From: Phymatolithon calcareum
Taxonomy: Eukaryota > Rhodophyta > Florideophyceae > Hapalidiales
DNA: 64,000 nucleotides
Direction: 5' to 3'
NCBI GenBank assembly: GCA_977006965.1
Contig: OZ345381.1
Coordinates: 1,426,001-1,490,000, forward strand
Numbering within the stretch: position 1 is the stretch's first letter; each line of letters opens with the position of its first letter. Below the pieces are notes generated by a model. The model made no database searches, was not told the origin of the DNA, and saw only the letters and a program-made list of their open reading frames with translations. The position numbers and the translations under genes are program-made. Of this stretch, positions 24,088-35,221 are shown in pieces.

Positions 24088-25765
24088 CTTCAGTAACGTC
24101 TTTTTCGTCGACAAGATGGCTCGTTTTCATGTACATCATTTTGTCTTGTTGGAGGTGCAACGTGACATGTGCAATCTTGACTGCATCCGAGGTATGGTAA
24201 AGAGATGATCTTACGACATATTCTACTGGACATCTCCCTCTTCTTATTTTTGCAATCATACAGTGTGAAACAACCGTTTTTCGAAGAGACGTCCCTGAGG
24301 TTACACCGAGTGGAATTATGTTCCCAGACGATTATGGATGGATGGATTTCTGTTTTATTGAAGCTCCCTTAGTCAATTATCATTGCACCTGCGACACTTT
24401 TCGTTGCGCTACAATCCTTCGCTTACGTTTTCATTTTGATTTCGGACATTTTCTTTGGACGGTATCAACTGCCATTTCCAGCATCTCTTTGCCCCCCATA
24501 CGATTATGAACTGTAGCAAAACTTGTCCAGTCGTTGAATTTTTTGGCTTTGAATGACTTTTGATTAACTTCGTCGCGTCCCGTAGTCGACGTAATGGGAC
24601 ACTTTCGCAGGGATCTCGTATTACAAGACAAGCGATCTACCAGCAATCCTCAAACTCCCTACGGTGAAGCACAGGTAATTCGAGCTTCAATACATCTGCG
24701 GAAGATTTCGGCAGGTGTCTACAAAAAGCATGGCGGAAAAATTCGGAAACAGAGTTCGACAGGAAATGACAACCCTGGAAAACAATCTGTCATTATATAA
24801 CCTGAAAGGAGACAACAGATTGGATACCGAGAACGCACTTAATGAGCTTTTGCTATTCAGCAAGACTATCATCAAGTGCATGGAAAACGAAGAAGGTCTG
24901 TTCTGAAATCAAAAAGTAGATGTCCCTCGGGACATAGCGCCTAATAGCGGGACGCCCACAGCGAACCCTACAAGAATACCACAGAGAAGGAAGGAGGGTC
25001 TAGGATCCAAACTTATCCCACGGCCTATGACAGGCGGTAGGTTTCAACGGTCTTCACACTGGAAGGTAACAACTGAGGAATCCTTGCTCGTATATTCGTA
25101 AAACTGTGAGGCTTTTAAAAAAAACTTCAATTGAAGAAAAACTTATGAAGGATTTTTTACATCGGCGGATTCTTGCCTCGATTAGGATCTCAGTTAAGAC
25201 GGCACGGGAGTACACAAGATGATTTATCACGCCACGATGCCATGCTGCAGTAATAGCCAGAGCGATTGCCGTCGAACACAGGGACTTAGGTAGAGCTAGA
25301 AGAGCGAAGCTCTGAGAACGTCCAATTTATTCTGTAAGTAACAGCCCCTTCAGTTTTGCTGGTAATGGAAGTATTCTGTGAATTTGCAAGTGGGGGTTAG
25401 TGAGAACAACATGATGCTGTTCCCTAGTGCACATCGGTACACTGTTCGATACGTTGTTGCGTGTGATCTATACTGCTCGAAGACCCAACAGGTTTGCTGT
25501 ATGAGAGCTATTTCGGGCCCAGAATGCATTCCACCAATTCAAGGGCTGTGAACCTGGCGACGTGGATGATGGGTCCCTTCGACATTGATACCTTCAAAAT
25601 GGAGAATAATTTGTGACAAATCTGCCCTTCTCTTTTACGCCTGTTCGCGGACAGGCCTGCCAGCGCGACTGCTCCTGGTCGTCAATACAATGATAGGAAT
25701 ATATTTGGAAGGTCAGATAGGTGGGCGAATGGTGAACAGAGCTCCCAACTCTAGGAACCTCAAGC
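24088..25765. other. Long intergenic region
   Basis: No confident gene. A plus-strand ATG frame near 24730-24906 encodes about 58 residues (MAEKFGNRVRQEMTTLENN...) with helical character, but it is too short to call. A perfect palindrome ATGTCCCTCGGGACAT lies at 24920-24935. The stretch 25080-25765 shows no feature. Confidence 0.4.
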
Positions 25766-27148
25766 ATGTCAGAGAATACTTCACTCATCGAGGAAGAGCA
25801 TTTCAAATGGTCGTGGCTCAGCCCTGGAATCGAGAAGAAGAACAATACGTACTACAATCGAGTCTTAGCTGTGCGCTCTTCAGACGGCTCGCGCCGTGTT
25901 TTTGAGACCGGAGATACTGTTTACGTTGCAAATAACGTAGAGCAGGTCTGGATTGCCCAAATCGTGGAACTGTACCAAAAGGGTGTTTGTCTGGAAGATG
26001 AAGAATGCGAACTTGTCTCTGAGGCGTTCGCAACGTCATCGCAGATGCGTTGCACATTGCGGTGGTTCTACAACGCAGACGATGAAAGTATCAAGGATTC
26101 GAAACGAGTTAGTCCGCACATCCCTTCCCCCAAAAGGAATGAAATTTACTTTTCGGACCATGTTGAATTCGGGGACACGAATCCTCTGGAAGTAATTGAG
26201 GGCCGTGCGTTCTTGTGCAGCACAGACCAGGAAACGATGCGATTGAATCAACAGCATCCGAAAGACTATTGGGACGGTGACGTAATTCGCCTTGTTCGAT
26301 GTTTCTATGGCTACAATGCAGGGAACCCTCCTCCCATCAGAGAGCTGGGAAAACGAGAGCTTGAGTTGTACTTGAAAAACCCATCCAAGGACCCCGACTT
26401 GTACAATAGATCAAGATTGTCACTGTATGGACGCCATGGCGCTGTCATGAAAGGGACAGGACAGAAGAAACGTCATCAATACAATAATTATCTTGATATT
26501 ACTCGATTAAGCACAAGCGAGATCTCAACAAGCGAGGATGGAGATCATACCGCATATCCTTCAGGAACCGCCGATGCATCCGGTTTAAGAATTGGAATGA
26601 GCATCGTGAATACAAGCTGTCAAAATCAGAGAAGAAGCTCATCAAACAAAGACAACAGTCCATACGGCGACAGCACTGAGAAGTTCTCCATTTCTGATAT
26701 CGAGCCTAGTCCCTCTACCGTTCGACTTACCGAGGCACAAAATTCGATGGCAAAAAAGACCATCAATTTGCAATCTCACTTGCATAACTCCCAACTTTCT
26801 GAATTAGAGAACTCTATGGAGAAGCCGACTGAAAGCATAGACGGGGGCGAAATGGAGGGTAACTCTCGAAGTGCAGAGAAATTCGTGATCGACTGCAAGG
26901 AACTTAAGGCTCAGTGGAGAATGCTGCGCGAAACCTTGGAAAAAGGGACCAGGGAGCAGCAAGAACATTGCTTCAGTAGCATCCCACAAATGCTCATTCT
27001 TTTTCGCAAAATAATGGAAGAACATAGCTTGGGGTTCAACATGGACGAGAACAGTAAGGAGGCAACTGCGAGTGCTGTCGCGAACAAAATTTTTGGTTCT
27101 ACTCCTCCACCTCCTGATATCGACCGACGACAAAATTTCTTGCAGTAA
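25766..27148 (+). CDS. BAH-domain chromatin protein
   Basis: This is an intact 460-aa frame from ATG 25766. Residues about 40-195 form a bromo-adjacent homology (BAH) domain: FETGDTVYVANN, WIAQIVELYQ, a Trp-Phe-Tyr strand (TLRWFYNADD), NEIYFSDHVE, and a final VIEGRAFLC strand. The following YYWDGD...FYGYNAGNPPP part completes the fold. The C-terminal half is Ser/Asn-rich, with a helical segment near 375-430 (ELKAQWRMLRETLEKGTREQ). BAH domains bind nucleosomes or modified histone tails. ORC1 carries one too, but no AAA+ domain follows here, so this is probably a silencing or chromatin reader protein. Partner and mark are unknown. Confidence 0.85.
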   Translation: MSENTSLIEEEHFKWSWLSPGIEKKNNTYYNRVLAVRSSDGSRRVFETGDTVYVANNVEQVWIAQIVELYQKGVCLEDEECELVSEAFATSSQMRCTLRWFYNADDESIKDSKRVSPHIPSPKRNEIYFSDHVEFGDTNPLEVIEGRAFLCSTDQETMRLNQQHPKDYWDGDVIRLVRCFYGYNAGNPPPIRELGKRELELYLKNPSKDPDLYNRSRLSLYGRHGAVMKGTGQKKRHQYNNYLDITRLSTSEISTSEDGDHTAYPSGTADASGLRIGMSIVNTSCQNQRRSSSNKDNSPYGDSTEKFSISDIEPSPSTVRLTEAQNSMAKKTINLQSHLHNSQLSELENSMEKPTESIDGGEMEGNSRSAEKFVIDCKELKAQWRMLRETLEKGTREQQEHCFSSIPQMLILFRKIMEEHSLGFNMDENSKEATASAVANKIFGSTPPPPDIDRRQNFLQ

Positions 27149-27358
27149 TGATTTCATATTTCTTAGAAAGAACACGCTTTCATTTCCCCGGGGGCCGAAA
27201 TCAACAAGCTTCCCGACTTCTTAGAAAGCTGGTTTACTACTAGTACCAAGAAAACCCACGTCCAAGAAAGTACATTTTTATTGCAATTTTTTAAAGCCCC
27301 ACAGTCATACGAATATACGGGCAAGGCTTCCTCAGATGCTACCCTCACTAGGGTGCTT

Positions 27359-27586
27359 CTACTCTAATGTCTGGTATTCTATCTGAGCCCCTAGCATATA
27401 CTCAGTTGTTGCAAGAAAGTACATGATAAACTCATTCGTTTTGCCTTTTTCCCCAAATGGGGCCAGCAACGTCTGGAAGGCCTTAACGGCTTCCACTCCA
27501 TCCTGTAGTTCGGCAGCGTGACTGCGGCTTGCACTTTGAGACAAGGTACGTCGCCGATGGTTGATTCTGGCGTTGGTCTGACTCAT
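27359..27586 (-). CDS. Possible small protein or last exon
   Basis: This is 75 codons from ATG 27586, ending about 210 bp from the convergent BAH gene stop. The sequence (SHAAELQDGVEAVKAFQTLLAP...) has amphipathic helical character and no stop-rich neighbourhood. An in-frame AG (GACCAACGCCAG) could be a splice acceptor. Minus-strand frames at 27650-27995 might be earlier exons (one contains CPFCR), but the joins could not be established. Confidence 0.25.
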   Translation of the reverse strand: MSQTNARINHRRRTLSQSASRSHAAELQDGVEAVKAFQTLLAPFGEKGKTNEFIMYFLATTEYMLGAQIEYQTLE

Positions 27587-29962
27587 TCCACCAGCACTTG
27601 GCACACAAGGTGACGCCCGTCCATTCTGAGAATGTGTTCAACCCAGTTCCATCATACGTCTCCAGTGCTTAATACACCGTCGATAGTGCCGGTCCTGGCC
27701 TGTATCGTGAGGTTTGAAGGAGAAGCGTATTGCTTCTCGAGTGCAATGAGCCAGCCCTTTGCGAGATTGCTTGTGGCCATGCTGATACGGAAAGACAGGG
27801 CAGCATTCACTCGCTCAGCAAGCAATCCGATGGAATATCGACACGACAAAAGGGACAGGCTGCTCGGTCTGAGATTTGCAGAAACGAAAAAATTGTATCT
27901 GACATCTTGGTGATTTCGTCACCTCTCTGGGTAAGAGAGACGTAGTGGTGAGTCGAAACGGACCAGGCATCTTGTTTGCAGATGAATATTTGCATGTTGC
28001 AGAGCCCTAGAATATGTCCACCTGGACCTAGAACAGTAATTTTGTAGTGAATTACGGCGTGCGGACTTCGTGACGATGAATCAAATTTGTCGCAGTCGCA
28101 CGACTCATCGCGTTCATATGTCCCCGGCTCTCCTCATGAACTTACATGTGCTTTTCACATGATTGGCATATTAGCTCTTTGAATATCCATCAACTACAGG
28201 GTATGTGAACGCTGATAAGTGGCAGGTTTCTGAATATTTCCATATGTTATTTGTCCACGACTGGTTCAGAGATGATATTCTGAATTTCTTGAATTAAGCA
28301 ACCGTGGAGATTCTGATTTCTTGACCTGTTGCAGTGAGATGTAAGGATTTATTTAAAAGCTCCCTGTGCCTCATTTTTCAGGGACTGAATTGTTGCGTGT
28401 GGCTCACAGCCTCAATAGATAGCCTAAGTGAGCAGAACTTTTCATCCAAAGCCACTGGCATCTTCACGTTTTATCAAGAAAGCAGCCTCAAATATGTTGT
28501 CCTACTTGTCAGCTGGTAATATTGATTGAGCTCAATTTTTTTGTACTTCATATTAGATAGCTCCTGTAGAGCTCTTGAAGTAATTATTGACCTAGTTTAA
28601 TTCGACTCACAGGTTGTTGCTTTTTAAGGATTAAGTGTATATACTTCTCTAAAGAAGAAGAGATGTCTGAGAATTACAAAATGTCTATCAAACTGATCTT
28701 CCTGTCCTGTAATGCACGCATCCGCGCACATCATAGGATACCTTCGGTTTCTGCAGGGCGAGGCGTCCCGTGCGGGACGTTCAGGAGGGAGAAAATGTGC
28801 TCCAACTCCGGAGTCGCTCTTTAGAGACGTCTCCCACCGAAACGGCCAAATAGCACTTAATATCGCACAGCATAGAACAGAATGGAGAAAGGTCGCACGG
28901 GTTTCGCTTCCACGCAGTGCGACTGGACCACGAGATCTTCCCGGGACCTCGTTGGCAAAATGAAATCCACATCGGAACTTTGTTTGGAAATTTTGAATCT
29001 GTTTTGAATCTCTCATACCATTCCACATGCCCGCCAAATGGGAACCAAGACTGTACAGGAATTACGCCGAGAGAAACCACTAGACGTACTCAAGTTTCTG
29101 AACAATGAGAAGCTGTTTTCAAACAGTTTCAGACGCTTACCTTTTCCGTTAGCGATCTTTTCGTAATAAGGAAAGAAAAAAGAATGGAGAAAATACCCTC
29201 GAAGCGCTGCTAGCCTCACTTGGGGGAATGCAGAATACAATATACATAGACCATCCACATCAGGAAGAGAGATCTGATTAGCAGCAGAGCGACCATCGAT
29301 CGATATACGGGTCTAGCGGTTGCCTTGATTTGCTCGGAAGGATTGTTGCAAGATATGTACTTACGGATGGACAGCACAAATCAGTGTGTCGTCTACAGAT
29401 GATGAGAGCATTGACGTGTATCCATTTTGGGGCGCCCAACCTATTGCCCGAGTTTGAATCATCGTTTCTTCAAGCTGAAATGGACCGTTACTCTTCGGGA
29501 ATTCACTTCTACCCTAATGAGCAGTTGAGCTTTGCCAAAGACACCCGAGCATCGAAATTGCAAAAGTTAAACCCTTGGCGGTTAGATTCCAGTTCGCGAC
29601 CTCTTTTTCCTTCCACCCTCCTTTCAACGAGGTACTCTGTCCTACAGATGCACTTGCAATAAAGCACTTTGCAGAGCCAACAATGAAAATCTTCAGAGGC
29701 TGCATTAACGTTGCCAAATAGTGCAGGCGCTGCCATCCATGGAGCGCAACGCCGTTACGCTTTCGCGTAGGCCACTCATTAAAACAGTAAGAACAACTTA
29801 TTCACTGAGCTTAGAAAAGAGCAGATTAAGCTTCGTCCACAAGTTGCCACTTACTTTTGTGCCCTGTGTCAAGTCGATCTTGTGTTAATTTAATTTACAA
29901 TGGACAAAGCTACTTTCAGTACAACACTTGGTTACTGCTCAGAGCGCTTATCTACAAAACAT
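27587..29962. other. Gene-poor region, no call
   Basis: Only short overlapping frames lie here, mostly without ATG starts, in AT-rich sequence with TTTTT and direct repeats of low order. No transposase, RNA gene or host gene could be recognised. This is where the gene-rich left part of the window ends. Confidence 0.4.
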
Positions 29963-30589
29963 CTAGCATCCTACATTACGTTTTCCAGAGATGTCTGCTA
30001 CTTCGTTTGTAGTAGAGCTAGGTTTTGGTCGCTTAACCTTTCGTGAGCGACCCGCATGATCATTCTTGCTCGGTGAGTTTGAACCGTCAGTTCCTTGAGG
30101 CGCCACTCTGGAGCTATTTGGTGCGGATCCCGTTGCCTGCCGTCCAGATCCGTGCCCTGAACCCTGCCCGGCTACCTGTCCAGATGTGGAACGACTGGGC
30201 GACATATTAGTACCAGTTGCCGATCCTCCCGATCTCTGCGCGAACTCCTGCCCAGATGTGGAGCTGGATGTTGGCACGGTGGAGCCCTGTTCCGGTCCAG
30301 ACGGTGAATGAGACGTGTCTGAGCTGGAGCTATGGGGTTCCGGCGCCCTTGAATATTCTCCAGATTCCAGCCCGGATCTCTGTCCGGATGTTAGCCGAGA
30401 GCCCGGCCCCGTGTTCATCACAGATATCAGTCGTTCCCGAGCTTGGAAAACGTTTATCGACGGAGGGGACAGTGATTTACAAGACAGGTGCATTGTGGCA
30501 GGTTGCAGGGACGATTTATATCGAGAAAAGTTCGTTGGCTCAGGGTTAAGCAGCGCTGGCTTGTGAAATATATTTCGTCCATACTGCAT
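29963..30589 (-). CDS. Low-complexity Ser/Gly-rich protein, hypothetical
   Basis: This is a 208-codon frame from ATG 30589. Residues about 60-165 are Ser/Gly/Thr/Pro-rich with a recurrent SGQ...SG spacing (for example TSGQRSGLESG, TSGQEFAQRSG, TSGQVAGQGSGHGSG), an imperfect repeat. The C-terminus carries a basic cluster RSRKVKRPKPSS resembling a nuclear localisation signal. The repeat is imperfect at DNA level too. It could be a real disordered nuclear protein or a non-coding tandem repeat that happens to stay open. No family is recognised. Confidence 0.35.
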   Translation of the reverse strand: MQYGRNIFHKPALLNPEPTNFSRYKSSLQPATMHLSCKSLSPPSINVFQARERLISVMNTGPGSRLTSGQRSGLESGEYSRAPEPHSSSSDTSHSPSGPEQGSTVPTSSSTSGQEFAQRSGGSATGTNMSPSRSTSGQVAGQGSGHGSGRQATGSAPNSSRVAPQGTDGSNSPSKNDHAGRSRKVKRPKPSSTTNEVADISGKRNVGC

Positions 30590-33500
30590 CGCTCTACCTC
30601 ACAATGCACATCATGAGCTGTCGAAGCTATGGACTGCACTTCATGTCTGTGAATAACCCCTGCATATCGCAAGATAAAGCTTTACGGTATCAGACGATAC
30701 TCGCTTCTTATTCGTACGTCCGAAGAATTTTTAAGATATGAGCGGAAAAGGGGGCCAAGTTGGCCCCATCGATCGATAAGATGATTGCCAAAGCAGGAGA
30801 GAATGCTGCGAGCAGCAGGGCGTTTCGCTCTATAATTATCTGCTTGCTTTCTTCAGAAACGAGCAGAAACGCTTGGCTTGACATCCAAATATAGGAATTT
30901 TTTTCTGCGGCAGCCTGAATTGGAAGAGAGTCCCCAGGTTGCGCACTGATCCATGATGTCATCTTTCTGGATTCTTTGACTCTTCGAACCAGATTGCACA
31001 GCAAGCTCCTGACTACCTGAAGAGCACCAAGACTCTGCACCTTCCACGTAGCAAAACTCTGACTACGATCACATTGCTTTTCCGTTTAAAGACCCTCGTT
31101 GGCCTTCAGTTTTTGGAAAAGGGTCGGGCCACGCGTGGATCGTGACAAGAATTGGTGTCTACGGTACACCCAATGATGTGAGTCTGTCTGTTTGACAGCA
31201 TTTGCACCCAACCGATACAGGCTTTGTCCAGAAGAAATACTGAAACACGCGACTTATGTAGAGGAAAAGATTCGAAATACTCAAGAGCAAAGTAAGACCT
31301 TCTCAATCTGATGACCTGTCCGGAAGTGAAGAGCTATCACAGTTCTGGATGCGTATGAACATTGCTCACTGAATGCACTTTCAAGAGTGGCCATAAAGGC
31401 CCAGCAGCGGAGGCTCTCAAACATGCTTAACTGCGTAAAGCATCAAAAATCCACAAACATGAGTATTTGTGTTCGGCCAGGCGACGAGTGCCGTTCTAAG
31501 ATTATTGACTCTAAGATAAGCTACACATTTTTCTTTCAGAACTGTTCTGTTCGGAGTATCGTTTCTCTAAAAACTATTTCACAGCGACACACTCAAACGA
31601 CAAAGGTCGGCGTTACTTTGTTGTTTCGTGGCTGCTATGCAACTGCAGAGAACTTTCGATATATGGTTTCCATCTGCAGCAATAGTGCCTCTTAGCGGTC
31701 TTGCACTCACCAAAAGGCATGCTTCCTTGACCAGGCGTCGGACTCGATTTTGCTCAAGCGCATACTAACTCTGCGAACTATAAATTATCATGTGTGCGGA
31801 GAATGCAAGCTCCTTCAGTGAAATGAACGCATGAGATTTAGATAAATCTATGTGTTGGCTTTTGTAGTGTGAGTGTCGAGTGGGCTTGCCGTAGATAGAA
31901 GCTCCAATTGGGCATGCAATAGGGTGCATTCGAGACGAATACGCAGATAACTTGTGAGGAAGTCGTCGGCTTAAGCTTTTACTGGGTATGTTGCGGCGCG
32001 TATAGTGCAAGTAAGTATTGTTCGTTTAATGTGGACACTACAACTACTTATGGAATGCTCTCTGTATGATTTATGAAAGTGACTTACGTACTATCGGCGG
32101 AAGAGAAGAAAGCTATAGTTTGGATGCTTGGGGTACTCTTTCGCCCTGGCCCGACGACAAAGGAGATCTGCGCATCTAGAACGAAACCAAATCCCACAAG
32201 TGTGTAGTGTGGCGTACTGTTTCGAGAGAACCAGCGATTCAGCTACCATTACACTGGCTGTCGTGCCGCCAGCATTTTGGCATTAGAGAAAGGAGGGAGA
32301 ATCTATACTCATCAGGTTCGACATCTTAGTCTTGAAGTACCCCAAAGCTTTAGGGTTGGTCTTCAAACTCACGTGATAGCTATTATGAAGAAAATGACGA
32401 CCACGAGTGGATTTCATCATGCCAATGCGTTGCAAAGCAAATGGAGAGTGTGCAAATTCAAGCAGCTGTACAGATTTTCTCCTCTTTGAAGGGCCTTGGC
32501 GAGTCGGGCGGTGCGCAGTAGGCATAAGGGATGATTATAGCGCCAGGCTCAAAGGAATCCGACGCCACATGGGAAAGAATAGATCAGGAGAGGAGAGAGA
32601 TAAAAAACAGCGGGAGTGACTAGACAGACAGGAGGAAAAGAAGACAAGCCGACAAAACGCCCAAAAGACAACAGTCAAAGTGAGCGGACCACCCTCGGAG
32701 CACTCCATGACCTTACGGAAACTCAAGAGGTCATAATCATCGACCCAAGCGCGAGGCTACGCCGCACAGGGCTTGGAAAGCTCGTCGAAGTGGTAATGGG
32801 GAAATAAAAGTAGACGCGACTGGAACCGAAAAGAAAGCCGACAGTACCGCCAACACGAACGTTCCGATGACGAGGATAAGCACAGAAGACTTGTGGAAAC
32901 GCTAGCGGTCATGCGGAACGACCACGAGCGCGAGCCTTCGTGAACGGAGAGAAATAAGTTTGACGAGATCCGCACGGACGCCGACGCAACGCTTTCGGCA
33001 CGAATGAAGAGACGAGCAAGAAAAGGGAAAAGATTGGCAAGAAAGACATTGTACTCGAAGCGGCTTGAGTGGGAAAACCTCCAACTCGGCGTGATTGAAG
33101 GGACTTTCAGGCGAACAGACGTGTGCTTGATCCAAGCAGTCGACCTGAAATCCGGAGAACTCTCACCTTCCTTTACTCAAAGGAAGGAACTAACTATCTT
33201 ACATACTACAGTCGAAGCGAAAAACAGCGCATAGACAGACGACAGACACGTTCGCATATGGCCCAACAGATCACTTACTACGAACAGCAAGACTGTCGTG
33301 ATCCGAGTTGTGTGGCGTACAGTCGCAAGAAGAAAAAGCGACCGCATTCGAAAAGCGACATAACAGGGGGCGCGACAATGATGCCTTACGTACACGAAAT
33401 TGTTTCGACTACACAAACAGTGCACAATGCGAATCGCACCTCTCAGCAAGCAAGAAGGAGAAAACAGGGAGACTAAAAGGCTCCCTGTGGTGATGACCAC

Positions 33501-34230
33501 TTTCACAGCAATGCCCTACGCTTTATACTTGCGAGTTCCGCAAGTGCTGAAGGAAGCAGATAATGCTCGTTCTCGAAGCGAGACAGGCTCGGAGAACCGA
33601 AACTGAGGATCCATTTTAGGAAACTAACGCACGAGGTACAAGAGACAACTGTCTTGTTTCTTGGCATTCATGCAAATTCGGCCCAAAGAAAAGTCTATTC
33701 TTTTTGTAATACTGAATCGAACATGCGAACTTGTCTATAAACATGTAAAGGTCTCCACATCTGTAGGCTACTTAAGACCATACACAGTTCGCCCACCACC
33801 ATTTACCAACACCACGTTCGTGACTGCCGTCTCCACTTGAAACAGCACGGCATACTCTCCGCGCAGCTCCCCTCGGCATCCATCAACGGCCTGCCGGCGA
33901 CCAGGATACGGGTGCTGAACAAGTTGGTTGGACGAAGAGACCCCGAAGTATCGCCTTGAAAAAGGAATTGCAAGTCTTCGCCAGCATTCGAGGGATTCTG
34001 AAATCCCACCAAAAGATAAGGGCAATGATGACGACATCGTCTGCTAACGCCTGCATTCGAACTGGCATCCCTAACCGATACAATCTGATCCGGATCATGA
34101 ACGAACACTCCAAGACGCTTGGAACAGTCCGCCATGTGGTTTCAGTGTGCCTGAACGTCCTCGCGGACATGTCGGACAATATGGCACGCCGGTCTATTTC
34201 GCACTTCAAATGCGTGTTGGCCTAAAAACT
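30590..34230. other. Gene-poor region with a purine-rich island
   Basis: No gene could be supported. A frame at 30708-31040 (minus) has a hydrophobic segment but starts at GTG. From about 32560 to 33480 the plus strand is strongly purine-rich (A and G), giving overlapping Lys/Arg/Glu-rich frames in all three plus frames with no recognisable domain. This could be a decayed repeat or gag-like remnant. 33770-34230 shows nothing recognisable. Confidence 0.4.
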
Positions 34231-34320
34231 GTGCAATTTGGCGGAAGATTTGGACACTCTTGAAGAAGATATCGATCGATGTCTTCTTCAAAAGTGTCCA
34301 AATCTTCCGCCACATTGTGC
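34231..34320. repeat. 90-bp near-perfect inverted repeat without loop
   Basis: The arms 34231-34275 and 34276-34320 are reverse complements with about 5 mismatches in 45. The centre is ATCGATCGAT, so there is no spacer. Transcribed RNA would fold into a long stem, and in DNA this could extrude a cruciform. It may be the fused ends of a small inverted-repeat transposon or a foldback copy. It lies about 1 kb upstream of the Fanzor relic, but a link is not shown. Confidence 0.8.
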
Positions 34321-35221
34321 ATTTTCTGGGAGAGAGGGCCATCAAAATCGTGCTCGGCTGCTGCGCGACCTCGGATGACGGTGGCCCGAAAGCAAAAATT
34401 TCGGCACTTTGTGCTTCTTTCCGCCTTGCAAACTAGTTGGAACCGCTGCTAGACATCGTCCGGTACCATCTCGACGCTTTTGCCCTTCTTCTAGAACCAC
34501 AGAAAAAGCGAAAGAATGCCCCTCCCCCGAAGAGTTCGACAACGTTGCTCACCAGTGCAAAAGCAACTGTACAGGCATGCTCAAATTATGTTCAGGGACA
34601 AACGATAATTAATACTCATGTTCGGTTTTGCAGAGAAAAGGCAAAGTGGAGGCTGAAGTGCACCGTCGTCAGCTCAACGTGCTTCGGGCGCCTGCGAAAG
34701 ATGGCTACCGCGCTGAGATGCCTGCCGCCCTAATTCCGCGTTCCGCATGGTTGGACACGGACGATGCGCTGAATTTCTGCAATGGATATCCATTCGTGAG
34801 AGAGGTCCAGCGGTGCAGAGCGACACTTATCTCCGTGCTATATCATTTCCTGACATTGGCATGATTCCTCCCTCGTTCCCGTTGCTATCAAATGCAGTCT
34901 GACAAGGGCGTACGTCCAGTACAATCGTGACTGCATCATAACTTAACTGAACAGGGCTGACGTGCAACGTCTGGCGTGGAAATCAAGAATTTGGTGGACG
35001 GCGTGTTTTGACTCCACAACAAGTAAAAATGTCAAGAGGAATTTCGAATTCTCGGCCAAGGCGTCTGGAAAATCAGGCAAGAATCGCCGGAAAGTGCTCA
35101 AACTGCGTCGCCGGCATGCATATCTGTGCTCTCCTCAAGTGTGTGGTCACAATGCAAAAGAGAATACGAGAAGTGCAAGTATAATCCGTCGACTCCTATT
35201 CCTTGACTCGCTAACTCCGTC
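34321..35221. other. Region upstream of the Fanzor relic
   Basis: Short plus-strand frames (for example 34628-34864 and 34962-35225) run in the same direction as the Fanzor fragment. One contains a basic stretch (RRKVLKLRRRHAYLC). They may be eroded N-terminal pieces of the same gene, but no motif proves it. Confidence 0.35.

Noticed and set aside
23813-24259. Alternative minus-strand frame upstream of the sulfotransferase, considered as a first exon
   Set aside because: It is in another frame and no GT-AG pair joining it to the sulfotransferase could be found; the ATG at 24087 gives a normal-length enzyme.
24955-25010. ACAGAGAAGG resembling the U6 snRNA ACAGAGA box
   Set aside because: The rest of U6 (5' stem-loop, AGC triad context, terminal T run) is absent.
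33768-34209. Overlapping minus-strand frames of about 90-110 codons
   Set aside because: Three frames are open at once with no conserved motif; most likely chance.
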